From Pseudoalteromonas neustonica (GTDB taxonomy: Bacteria; Pseudomonadota; Gammaproteobacteria; Enterobacterales; Alteromonadaceae): a stretch of 64,000 bases of DNA. The stretch covers positions 62,001-126,000 of the forward strand of contig NZ_BDDS01000002.1 of NCBI RefSeq assembly GCF_001653135.1. The letters run 5' to 3'. A program made the translations under genes and the position numbers. Under the pieces are notes generated by a model that saw nothing but the letters and a program-made list of their open reading frames with translations, was not told where the DNA came from and ran no database searches. Shown in pieces: positions 1-8,325 of the stretch (positions are counted from its first letter, which is position 1; every line of letters starts with the position of its first letter).

Positions 1-593
1 ACCAAATTGATGGCTCACAAGGTCAGTTAGTAGGTTACTTCAAATTAGTTTGGACTACTTTTTTTGATGGTTTTAGTATTTTAACCGGCGATGAAAAGAT
101 GGATTCATTACTAAGTGGCGGGGGGATGTCAGGCATGCTAACAACTACTTGGTTAATTATGACTGCGCTCATGTTTGGTGCCATCATGGAAAAAACAGGA
201 CTACTTGATATATTTGTTAAAAGTATTCTAAAAATAGCAAAAAGCACAGGCTCACTTATTACAGCAACGATTGCGACGTGTATCGGTACAAATGTTATTG
301 CTGCAGATCAGTATATTGCTATTGTTGTACCAGGACGTATGTTTAAAGAAGAGTACGAAAAACGTGGATTAAAGCCTGTTAATTTATCTCGTACATTAGA
401 AGATGGTGGAACAATTACAAGCCCGCTTATTCCTTGGAATACCTGTGGGGCATATATGCAAAGTGTGTTATTGATCAATCCGTTTGATTATGCGCTTTAT
501 GCATTCTTTAATCTTATTAATCCATTTTTAGCTGTTGTGTATGCCTATTTAGGCATCAAAATATTACGTATTAAACCAAAACAACAGGCATAA
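1..593 (+). CDS. nhaC: NhaC-family Na+/H+ antiporter, C-terminal part
   Basis: The reading frame is already open at the left edge (codons in phase from base 3) and ends at TAA 593, so only the last ~197 residues are present. The fragment is hydrophobic, with several membrane segments. It carries the stretch GTNVIAADQY and the LEDGGTITSPLIPWNTCGAYM-like block (read here as LEDGGTITSPLIPWNT followed by CGAYM), both typical of NhaC antiporters, which exchange Na+ for protons at the inner membrane. The first in-frame ATG (base 99) is internal to the protein, not its start. A good terminator follows at 601-627. Family call is fairly sure; the exact substrate is inferred from family. Confidence 0.85.
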   Translation, partial: QIDGSQGQLVGYFKLVWTTFFDGFSILTGDEKMDSLLSGGGMSGMLTTTWLIMTALMFGAIMEKTGLLDIFVKSILKIAKSTGSLITATIATCIGTNVIAADQYIAIVVPGRMFKEEYEKRGLKPVNLSRTLEDGGTITSPLIPWNTCGAYMQSVLLINPFDYALYAFFNLINPFLAVVYAYLGIKILRIKPKQQA

Positions 594-600
594 ATTCTAT

Positions 601-627
601 GCTCCTCTGATAAAGAGGAGCCTTTTT
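601..627 (+). terminator. Rho-independent terminator after nhaC
   Basis: Perfect 8-bp stem GCTCCTCT / AGAGGAGC around a GATAA loop, followed by CTTTTT. It lies 8 bases after the antiporter stop codon and before pepN. Confidence 0.85.
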
Positions 628-638
628 GGAGGTTCATT

Positions 639-3233
639 ATGACCGCGTCAAAAAAACCACAAGCACACTATCTTAAAGATTACCAAGCCCCTGTTTTTAG
701 CGTTGAACATATAGATTTAACGTTTGATCTAGCGCCTTTAAAAACTCAAGTTAGCTCACTGCTGACCCTTAAAAGATTAACAGCAGAAAACGACGATTTA
801 GTTTTAGATGGTATAGACCTAACACTACTTTCAGTAACTGTTGATGGGCACGCTTATACTGATTTTCGCGAAGCGGATGAGCAGCTAATCATTAGCAACT
901 TACCGTCGCAATGCCGTTTAGGTATAGTGAACGAGATATCGCCGCAGACAAACACATCTTTAGAAGGTTTATATCTTTCAGGTGGTGCCTATTGTACGCA
1001 ATGTGAAGCACAAGGTTTTAGAAAAATAACTTACTACCTTGATCGCCCTGATGTACTTGCTAGTTTTGATGTGACGATTATTGCAGACACTCAGTTCACT
1101 CATTTATTATCTAATGGTAATAAATTAGATGAAGGTGAACTAGATAATGGTCGCCACTTTGCTAAATGGCAAGACCCATTTAAAAAACCAAGCTATTTAT
1201 TTGCACTCGTTGCAGGTGATTTTGATGTTTTAGAAGATACCTTTGTAACGCATAGCGGTCGCAGTATTGATTTAGCATTATTTGTTGATAAGGGTAATTT
1301 ACCAAAAACGCCACATGCAATGACATCACTTAAAAAATCAATGCAGTGGGATGAAGAGCGTTTTAATCTTGAATATGATTTAGATATTTATATGATTGTT
1401 GCCGTTGATTTTTTCAATATGGGGGCAATGGAGAATAAAGGCTTAAACATCTTTAATTCTAAATGCGTTTTAGCAAACCAAGAAACCGCCACGGATAAAG
1501 ATTATCACACGATAGAGTCAATTGTTGGCCACGAATATTTTCATAACTGGACAGGGAATCGCGTGACCTGTCGTGATTGGTTTCAATTGTCTTTAAAAGA
1601 AGGCTTAACAGTATTTCGTGATCAAGAATTTAGCAGTGACTTAGGTTCTCGTGCACTTAATCGTATTGATGCTGTGAAAGTAATGCGTACACACCAGTTT
1701 AGTGAAGATGCAGGCCCTATGGCTCACCCAATTCGTCCAGAACAAGTGATTGAAATGAATAATTTCTACACGGTAACGGTATACGATAAAGGAGCTGAAG
1801 TGATCCGTATGATGCATACATTACTGGGAGAAGAAAAATTCCAACAAGGGATGACTCTTTATTTTGAGCGCCACGATGGACAAGCGGTGACCTGTGATGA
1901 CTTTGTTGCAGCGATGAGCGATGCTTCAAATATTGATTTAAAACAGTTTAAGCGCTGGTATAGCCAAGCAGGCACACCGCGTTTGGTTGTTAAGCAAGAT
2001 TATAATGAAGAACTAGGTGTTTTTACATTAAATATTGAACAACTCGCACCTCTAAATCAACCCAATAATACAGAACTGCATATTCCATTTGCAATAGAAT
2101 TACTTGATCCGCAGGGGGAGTCAATTACTTTAGGTTTCCAAGGGAAACCAGTCAGCCATGTATTAAATGTCACAAGCAAACAGCAATGCTTTAGTTTTGA
2201 TGGTTTAACTGCAAAGCCAGTTGCAGTCTTACTGGAAGATTTTTCAGCACCTTGTATTGTTGAAAAGTACAATACAGAAACAGAACTACTGCATATTATG
2301 CAGTTCGCACGCAGTGATTTTTCGCGTTGGGATGCGCAGCAGCAACTGTTTATATCGGCCGTTAAAGAAGCTATTTCAAACCCAGCAGATAACACGCTCA
2401 GTGTACCTATTATAACGGCATTACAGAACCTATTAGGCAAGCGTGATGGTGATCTTGCATTGACTGCTGAATTACTTAAGCTCCCTAGCTTTGATACCCT
2501 AGCGGCAGAGTTTGATGTGATCCCTGTAGATACAATTATCAGTATCACAGAGCAATTTGAACGACAAATAGCAGAGCATCTATGTAATGAGTTTCTTGAT
2601 TGTTATGCAAGCTTAATAGACGACGGTACCGTGAGTGCTTCAGCTGTTGCGACACGCGCATTAAAAAGTATATGCTTGCATTACTTGGCTAAAATTACTG
2701 ATCCAGCCATCGCAAATCTGCTTAATAACGCAGCGGCTTCATCGAACATGACAAATGTATTAGCAGCTCTAAGCGCTGTTGTAAAAGCAGATAATCCATT
2801 ATCAGTAGAGTTACTAGAGCAATTTGACAGCCATTGGCGCCATGATGTGCTAGTGATGGATAAGTGGTTTGCTTTGCAAGCAATGCAATGTGGCGATGAT
2901 GCGATTGATAAAATAAAAAACCTTTATGAACACCCATGTTTTGATTTTTCAAATCCGAATCGTGTGCGGGCATTAGTTGGTAGCTTTAGTCACTTCAATA
3001 CCGCACAATTTCATAGAAAAGATGGTTTAGGTTATCAATTACTAGGCGATTTATTGATTAAACTCAATGCTATTAATCCGCAAAATGCCTCTCGTATGTT
3101 GACGCCATTTATGTCTTGGCGTCGTTATGATGAACAGCGTTCAAGTGCAATGAAAGCACAGTTACAACGTTTGGCTTTACTTGATGATTTAAGTGATGAT
3201 TTATTTGAAAAAGTAGATAAAGCACTGCAATAA
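639..3233 (+). CDS. pepN: Aminopeptidase N (M1 family)
   Basis: Cytoplasmic zinc metallopeptidase that removes N-terminal residues from peptides. The protein has 864 residues, close to E. coli PepN (870). The substrate-binding GAMENKG motif lies near residue 262. The zinc-binding HEYFH starts at residue 298, with the third ligand in LKEGLT about 19 residues on. No signal peptide is seen. The start ATG at 639 is preceded by TTGGAGG at about 625-631, a good ribosome site that runs directly out of the nhaC terminator. The DUF2835 gene follows after 3 bases, so the two are probably cotranscribed. Confident call. Confidence 0.97.
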   Translation: MTASKKPQAHYLKDYQAPVFSVEHIDLTFDLAPLKTQVSSLLTLKRLTAENDDLVLDGIDLTLLSVTVDGHAYTDFREADEQLIISNLPSQCRLGIVNEISPQTNTSLEGLYLSGGAYCTQCEAQGFRKITYYLDRPDVLASFDVTIIADTQFTHLLSNGNKLDEGELDNGRHFAKWQDPFKKPSYLFALVAGDFDVLEDTFVTHSGRSIDLALFVDKGNLPKTPHAMTSLKKSMQWDEERFNLEYDLDIYMIVAVDFFNMGAMENKGLNIFNSKCVLANQETATDKDYHTIESIVGHEYFHNWTGNRVTCRDWFQLSLKEGLTVFRDQEFSSDLGSRALNRIDAVKVMRTHQFSEDAGPMAHPIRPEQVIEMNNFYTVTVYDKGAEVIRMMHTLLGEEKFQQGMTLYFERHDGQAVTCDDFVAAMSDASNIDLKQFKRWYSQAGTPRLVVKQDYNEELGVFTLNIEQLAPLNQPNNTELHIPFAIELLDPQGESITLGFQGKPVSHVLNVTSKQQCFSFDGLTAKPVAVLLEDFSAPCIVEKYNTETELLHIMQFARSDFSRWDAQQQLFISAVKEAISNPADNTLSVPIITALQNLLGKRDGDLALTAELLKLPSFDTLAAEFDVIPVDTIISITEQFERQIAEHLCNEFLDCYASLIDDGTVSASAVATRALKSICLHYLAKITDPAIANLLNNAAASSNMTNVLAALSAVVKADNPLSVELLEQFDSHWRHDVLVMDKWFALQAMQCGDDAIDKIKNLYEHPCFDFSNPNRVRALVGSFSHFNTAQFHRKDGLGYQLLGDLLIKLNAINPQNASRMLTPFMSWRRYDEQRSSAMKAQLQRLALLDDLSDDLFEKVDKALQ

Positions 3234-3236
3234 ATT

Positions 3237-3458
3237 ATGATCGAATATTACTTTTTATTAAACCTTACCTATATACAATGTATGGATTATTACGAAGGTA
3301 AGTATACCTCGGTGCAAGTACAAGAAGATGGCGGTAAAAAAGTACGTTTTGCTGCCCATCATTTACGCCCGTTTATTTCTTCTTTAGGAGTGAGAGGGCG
3401 GTTTAGACTTTTATTAACAGTTGAACATAAATTTATACGTTTAGAGCGCATTGGCTAA
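3237..3458 (+). CDS. DUF2835 family small protein
   Basis: A 73-residue protein starting three bases after the pepN stop. It resembles the DUF2835 family of short gammaproteobacterial proteins: an N-terminal YYFLLNLTY strand, a central VRFAAHHLRPF stretch and a basic end (GRFRLLLTVEHKFIRLERI). No signal peptide or membrane segment is visible. Its function is not known to me. Tight coupling to pepN suggests a shared transcript and does not by itself give a role. No clear terminator is seen downstream. Confidence 0.8.
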   Translation: MIEYYFLLNLTYIQCMDYYEGKYTSVQVQEDGGKKVRFAAHHLRPFISSLGVRGRFRLLLTVEHKFIRLERIG

Positions 3459-3540
3459 GATGGATAAAAAAAAATTATTTGGTTTATATTATATTTTTGT
3501 TAAATCAATTTGTCCTATTGTTAATTTACGTGTATAAATT

Positions 3541-3561
3541 ATCTGGTAGGACGTCTTACCA
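3541..3561. promoter_or_regulatory. Candidate FadR-like (GntR-type) operator upstream of the DUF1302 gene
   Basis: TGGTAGGACGTCTTACCA at 3544-3561 is a near-perfect 18-bp palindrome, off by one symmetric pair. The overlapping 17-mer ATCTGGTAGGACGTCTT (3541-3557) matches 13 of 17 bases of the E. coli FadR site AACTGGTCGGACCTGTT as I recall it. It sits about 145 bases before the DUF1302 start. A second short palindrome, GAACGCGTTC, is at 3603-3612. That an operator is present is inferred; which regulator binds is uncertain. Confidence 0.35.
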
Positions 3562-3704
3562 TTGCGTAAACGCCAACTAAACTGAAAAATTATGACCGAT
3601 TGAACGCGTTCTATTTGTAATTTCTTTATTTCGCTTCTATCGTTACGACTACACTAAAAACAATAACTTGATCACAAAATGACCCGCGAAAGGGGGAACA
3701 CACA

Positions 3705-5819
3705 ATGATAAGAAGATCGCTATTTGTTAAAAATAAAATCGTTATGGGCCTAGCTGCTGCAACTTTAGGTTTATCAACGGGCGTAGCACACGCTGCCAAC
3801 TTTGAAGTTGGCGGTTTTGATGTAACGTTTGATTCAAACTTTTCTTATGGCCAAAGTATTCGCGTAGAAGACCGCGATTTTTCTTTGATCGGTAAAAGTA
3901 ATAATCCAGCTTTCGATTGGACGGGTTATAACCCTTCAGTTGGGAACACTGTTTATTCTGGGCAAGATGTCTGGGCTCAGCCAGGCGCATATTCGAACAA
4001 TGGTGATGCGGGGGACTTAAATTTCGATAGCGGTGATTCGTTTTCTAAATTGCTCAAGGGTACGCATGACCTTTCTATAAATAAAGATAACTTTGGCTTG
4101 TTTACACGCTTTATGTATTTTTATGATTTTGAACTTATGGATGGTGAGCGAGCTTATAAGAACCCAACTTCGGGTAAAGCAGCTGATCCATGCGATGACG
4201 CAGATACTAAAAAGCAAGTGTGTGCTGATATACGCTTACTTGATGCTTTTGTTTGGGCAGATTTCGACTTGAATGACGGCAATAACCCATTGTCTATTCG
4301 TTTAGGTCAACAAGTAGTTAACTGGGGTGAAAGTACATTAATCTCCCATGGTATCAATGTTAACCCTGTCGATATCGATCGCTTGAAAGCACCCGGTGCG
4401 GAGCTAAAAGAAGCGTTTATTCCGGTAGGAATGTTATGGGCTTCACTGGGGATCACTGATAATATTAATCTTGAAGCTTTTTACCAATATGACTGGCATG
4501 AAACACGTTTACCTGCTGCAGGTAGTTATTTTTCAACAAATGATTTTGCATCAGAAAATGGCTATCAGCAGAATGTCCAGTTAGGATTCACTGCGAATCC
4601 TGATATTGACTTGGCATTTTTGACTCAAAGTTTAAATAATCTAGACGATATTGTAAGCTCTCAAGGTGTTGACCCAACGAGTGCACAAGGTCAGGCTATG
4701 ATGAGCCAAATGTATATGGCTTACCCTACAAAAGTTGCACTTAAAGGAAAAGGCAGTGCGGGTAAAATTGAACCAGATAACGGTGGGCAATATGGTCTTC
4801 GTTTAGGGATGTTTTTACCTGAACTGAATGATACCGAGGTTGCGCTTTATCATATAAATTACCACAGCCGCCGCCCTTTAATTTCTGGTAAAGTATCTAA
4901 CTTCTCAGCGCCAGCAATCGGCCAAGATATTGCGATGATATTGTCATCAGAGATCACGGAAGATAACATCACTCAACTTAATGCATTTACTCAAGGTATT
5001 TTAGAATACCCTGAAGATATTAAACTATATGGTTTAAGCTTTAATACGTCGCTTGGTGAAACCGCATTTGCTGGTGAATTTGCATTTCGTCAAGACGAAC
5101 CATTGCAAATTGATGATGTAGAGCTGCTTTATGCCGGTATGCCTGAACAGTTAGCTGCAGCAGGTTTAAGACCTGATTTAGAACGTATATCTCAGGTGCC
5201 AGGCAATGCAAAAACAACACTTGCTGATGGAACTATTGTTAGTAGTGCGGTTGCACCAGGTCAAGTCGCTGCAGGCTATATTTTACGTAATACAGCGCAA
5301 CTTCAATTTACAGCAACACATTTATTTGGTCCTTCTTTAGGCGCTGATAGTTGGGCTGTTGTAGGTGAAATAGGTGGCGTGCGTATAAACGATTTACCTG
5401 ATTATAATGAATTACGTTTAAATGTTTCGGGTACTGGTCGAAGTGGTGTTATTTCTGGTCCTAATGCTGATGATTATTCGACTTTACACTTGGGATTATC
5501 AAATGGCCCCGAAACTAACTCATTTCCGACCGCATCTGCTTGGGGTTATCGTTTAATTGCAAAGGGTGATTACTATAACTTCTTCAAAGGCGTTAACTTT
5601 TCACCGCGCATTGTGTTTTCTCACGATGTAAATGGTATTACACCAGATCCTATGTTCTTGTTTATTGAAGACCGTAAGTCATTAGGTGTTACTGCCAACT
5701 TTAACTACCAAAATGCGTGGTCGTTTGATTTCAGCTACAACTCCTTCTGGGGTGGTGGTCAAACAAATACTTTCTCTGATCGCGATTTTGTTTCTTTCAA
5801 TATTAAATATTCAATTTAA
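3705..5819 (+). CDS. DUF1302 family outer-membrane protein
   Basis: A 704-residue protein with a clear signal peptide (hydrophobic core GLAAATLGLSTG, cleavage after AHA near residue 30). Its body is rich in alternating aromatic/polar strands and Gly/Asn/Asp turns, as in an outer-membrane beta-barrel. The sequence fits the DUF1302 family, whose genes commonly sit beside DUF1329 genes, as here (7 bases to the next start). A strong ribosome site, AAAGGGGGAA, precedes the ATG at 3705. The family is porin-like, but no substrate is established to my knowledge. With the downstream periplasmic protein and the RND permease it may form a trans-envelope path; that is inference. Confidence 0.85.
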   Translation: MIRRSLFVKNKIVMGLAAATLGLSTGVAHAANFEVGGFDVTFDSNFSYGQSIRVEDRDFSLIGKSNNPAFDWTGYNPSVGNTVYSGQDVWAQPGAYSNNGDAGDLNFDSGDSFSKLLKGTHDLSINKDNFGLFTRFMYFYDFELMDGERAYKNPTSGKAADPCDDADTKKQVCADIRLLDAFVWADFDLNDGNNPLSIRLGQQVVNWGESTLISHGINVNPVDIDRLKAPGAELKEAFIPVGMLWASLGITDNINLEAFYQYDWHETRLPAAGSYFSTNDFASENGYQQNVQLGFTANPDIDLAFLTQSLNNLDDIVSSQGVDPTSAQGQAMMSQMYMAYPTKVALKGKGSAGKIEPDNGGQYGLRLGMFLPELNDTEVALYHINYHSRRPLISGKVSNFSAPAIGQDIAMILSSEITEDNITQLNAFTQGILEYPEDIKLYGLSFNTSLGETAFAGEFAFRQDEPLQIDDVELLYAGMPEQLAAAGLRPDLERISQVPGNAKTTLADGTIVSSAVAPGQVAAGYILRNTAQLQFTATHLFGPSLGADSWAVVGEIGGVRINDLPDYNELRLNVSGTGRSGVISGPNADDYSTLHLGLSNGPETNSFPTASAWGYRLIAKGDYYNFFKGVNFSPRIVFSHDVNGITPDPMFLFIEDRKSLGVTANFNYQNAWSFDFSYNSFWGGGQTNTFSDRDFVSFNIKYSI

Positions 5820-5826
5820 GGGTATC

Positions 5827-7194
5827 ATGATGATAAAAAAACCTACCCTCATTGCGTTTGCACTATGTAGTTTATTTTCAACTACTGCTGCAGTCGCTAA
5901 AATGACAAATGAAGAAGTCGCGCGTTTAGGTGCAGATCTAACACCATTGGGCGCTGAAAAAGCTGGCAATGCTGATGGTTCAATCCCAGCTTGGACGGGT
6001 GGTATTACCAAAGCACCTGCAGGTTATACGCCTGGTATGCACCATCCAGACCCTTTTGCTGATGATAAAGTACTTTTCACGATTGATAAATCGAACATCG
6101 CGAAATACAAAGAAAACCTAAGTCCTGGCCAAGTTGCACTTTTTGAAGCGTATCCAGATACGTTTAAAATGAACATTTACAAAACTCATCGCAGTGCGTC
6201 GAACCCGCAATTTGTTTATGATGCAACGAAACAGTACGCGCCTGTTGCTGAGTTAATTGAAGATGGGAATGGGATTAAAAATACTGCGATTGGTATTCCT
6301 TTTCCAATTCCAAAAACAGGCTTAGAAGCCATTTGGAATCATCTTTTACGTTATCGCGGTATGTCGGTAGAACGCTTTGGTGGTCAAGCAGCACCAACAG
6401 CCTCAGGCTCTTACAACATGGTTGGCTTTGACGAACAGCTATTAGTTAAGTATTCAGATCCAAAAGCGACGCCGGCAGAGCTGCAAGAGTCAAATATTTT
6501 GTTTAAGTTTAAGCAAAAGGTTACTCAGCCAGCCCGTTTAGCGGGGACTGCGTTACTAGTACATGAAACGATGGACCAAATATTAACGCCACGTCAAGCA
6601 TGGACTTATAATACAGGCCAACGTCGTGTTCGTCGTGCGCCAAATGTAGCCTATGATGCACCAGGAACCGCAGCTGATAGCTTACGCACAACTGATGATT
6701 TTGATATGTTTAACGGTTCACCAAATCGTTACACATGGACATTGAAAGGTAAGCAAGAGCTATATATTCCCTATAATAGCTATAAGCTTCACAGTGATAA
6801 GTTAGAATATGATGATATTTTGATGGCTGGTCATATTAATCCTGAACATGTTCGTTATGAAAAACACAGAGTATGGGTTGTTGAAGCAAATTTGAAAGCT
6901 GATACACGCCACACTTATAAAAAGCGTGTGTTTTATATTGATGAAGATAGCTGGCAAGTACATGTAACTGATATTTACGATAATCGTGATCAAATGTATC
7001 GTGTAGCAATGGCGCATGGTATCAATTACTATGATGCACTTACAAATTGGAGTACGCTTGACGTATACCATGATTTAAATTCACGTCGTTATTTAGCGAT
7101 TGGTTTAGACAACCAAGAGAAAATGTATGATTTCTCACAATCGTTTAATGACAACGAATTTACATCAAACGCTTTACGCCGCGAAGGCCGTTAA
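5827..7194 (+). CDS. DUF1329 family periplasmic protein
   Basis: A 455-residue protein. I take the start as the ATG at 5827 (tandem with ATG 5830), seven bases after the DUF1302 stop. From there a clear signal peptide runs to AVAK near residue 24; an upstream in-frame extension is only DUF1302 coding sequence in another frame. No lipobox cysteine is seen, so a soluble periplasmic form is likely. DUF1329 proteins are sometimes described as related in fold to lipoprotein-sorting (LolB-like) proteins, which would suit binding of a hydrophobic ligand; I treat that as inference. A strong terminator follows at 7199-7229. Partner of the DUF1302 barrel. Confidence 0.85.
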   Translation: MMIKKPTLIAFALCSLFSTTAAVAKMTNEEVARLGADLTPLGAEKAGNADGSIPAWTGGITKAPAGYTPGMHHPDPFADDKVLFTIDKSNIAKYKENLSPGQVALFEAYPDTFKMNIYKTHRSASNPQFVYDATKQYAPVAELIEDGNGIKNTAIGIPFPIPKTGLEAIWNHLLRYRGMSVERFGGQAAPTASGSYNMVGFDEQLLVKYSDPKATPAELQESNILFKFKQKVTQPARLAGTALLVHETMDQILTPRQAWTYNTGQRRVRRAPNVAYDAPGTAADSLRTTDDFDMFNGSPNRYTWTLKGKQELYIPYNSYKLHSDKLEYDDILMAGHINPEHVRYEKHRVWVVEANLKADTRHTYKKRVFYIDEDSWQVHVTDIYDNRDQMYRVAMAHGINYYDALTNWSTLDVYHDLNSRRYLAIGLDNQEKMYDFSQSFNDNEFTSNALRREGR

Positions 7195-7198
7195 TAAA

Positions 7199-7229
7199 AC
7201 AGGCACCTAATATCGGTTAGGTGCCTTTT
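7199..7229 (+). terminator. Terminator after the DUF1302-DUF1329 pair
   Basis: Stem AGGCACCTAA / TTAGGTGCCT with a 6-base loop, then TTTTC. It separates DUF1302-DUF1329 from the propeller and RND genes, which may therefore have their own promoter or depend on read-through. Confidence 0.85.
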
Positions 7230-7241
7230 CTATCAAATCGC

Positions 7242-7296
7242 GTTTGTCTTCGTGACAAGTACTAGAACACCCAATTGCTAGTTTTATTAGACAAAC
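7242..7296 (+). repeat. Nested inverted repeats in the leader of the YCF48-like gene
   Basis: GTTTGTCT (7242-7249) pairs with AGACAAAC (7289-7296). Inside this pair, ACTAG (7261-7265) pairs with CTAGT (7278-7282). The arms would fold into one branched leader hairpin ending 27 bases before the ATG at 7324. It could be regulatory structure or a binding site; no function is shown. Confidence 0.35.
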
Positions 7297-7323
7297 ACAG
7301 TCTCCTCAAGGCGATTTAAATTT

Positions 7324-8325
7324 ATGAAGTATTTGCTTTTTGCAGGTTTTAGTTCCCTCGCTTGTTTTACTGCCCATTCATTAGCGGCTGATCCGCTTTA
7401 CGCTATTAGTGCAATTAAAGCTGATAAAACGCTCCTTACAGATATTGAGTTCAATGGTGATCAATTAGTCGCTGTTGGTAAACACGGAACAGTCATAACG
7501 AGTCCAGACGCCAAAAATTGGGAGCAGGCTAACGTACCAACACAAGTCTTACTCACTGCGGTCAATTTTGTCGATACTCAAAATGGTTGGGCTTGTGGGC
7601 ATGATGCGACCATTATAAATACAGATAATGGGGGTAATGATTGGCAGCTTCAATATAGTAATGCGACATTAGATAAACCATGCCTCGATATATTGTTTAA
7701 AGATGCGCAGCATGGTTTTGCTGTAGGCGCCTATGGCATGTTTTATGAAACACATGATGGCGGAAAGCAATGGCAGAAACGCTTTTTAGATACATTATTA
7801 TTTGAAGATGATCGTGATTACTTGAATGATCTAAAAGAATCGGATCCACAGGCTTATGAAGCTGAAACCGCTTCAATTTTACCGCATTTTAATCGTATTG
7901 TTGCCACTAATGAAAAGCTTGTTTTAGTAGGGGAGATGGGTTTACTTGCTCATAGCCTTGATAATGGTCAAACTTGGCAACGCGATGATGAAATTTATCC
8001 AGGGTCTTTCTTTGCTTATGGCATTAATGAACAAAACGAAGAGTTAGTTGCAGGATTGCGTGGCAATATATTTAGCCGTCATGGGGATGTAATGTGGCAA
8101 CCTATCGAAAATATTAAAACGGCTACAGTTAATAGTATTATCCATGATGATAAGGGTAACTGGTTGCTATTGGCTAATAGTGGTGTCATTTTTCATTATA
8201 AAGACAGCCAGTTACAAGTAGAACAATTGCCGGATGGTAAAGCCATTTTAGATGCAGTGATTTTTGAGCAACAATTAGTTATGGCCTCAGAAAATGGTAT
8301 TAAAGTGAAGAGGATAACTCCGTAA
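7324..8325 (+). CDS. YCF48/BNR-type beta-propeller, exported
   Basis: A 333-residue protein with a signal peptide (MKYLLFAGFSSLACF..., cleavage near AHSLAA). It has repeated propeller blades of the form G-x-[IVM]-x-x-[ST]-x-D-x-G-x-x-W (TDNGGNDW, THDGGKQW, SLDNGQTW), as in Ycf48/BNR-like proteins. Ycf48 is a photosystem II assembly factor in cyanobacteria; homologues in non-photosynthetic bacteria are not photosynthetic. Its stop overlaps the ATG of the RND permease (TAATG), so translation is coupled and the two probably work together. A periplasmic accessory subunit of the transporter is my inference. Confidence 0.8.
   Translation: MKYLLFAGFSSLACFTAHSLAADPLYAISAIKADKTLLTDIEFNGDQLVAVGKHGTVITSPDAKNWEQANVPTQVLLTAVNFVDTQNGWACGHDATIINTDNGGNDWQLQYSNATLDKPCLDILFKDAQHGFAVGAYGMFYETHDGGKQWQKRFLDTLLFEDDRDYLNDLKESDPQAYEAETASILPHFNRIVATNEKLVLVGEMGLLAHSLDNGQTWQRDDEIYPGSFFAYGINEQNEELVAGLRGNIFSRHGDVMWQPIENIKTATVNSIIHDDKGNWLLLANSGVIFHYKDSQLQVEQLPDGKAILDAVIFEQQLVMASENGIKVKRITP

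Noticed and set aside
5686..5826. N-terminal extension of the DUF1329 protein reading back into the DUF1302 gene
   Set aside because: It is an out-of-frame reading of the DUF1302 end and would bury the signal peptide.
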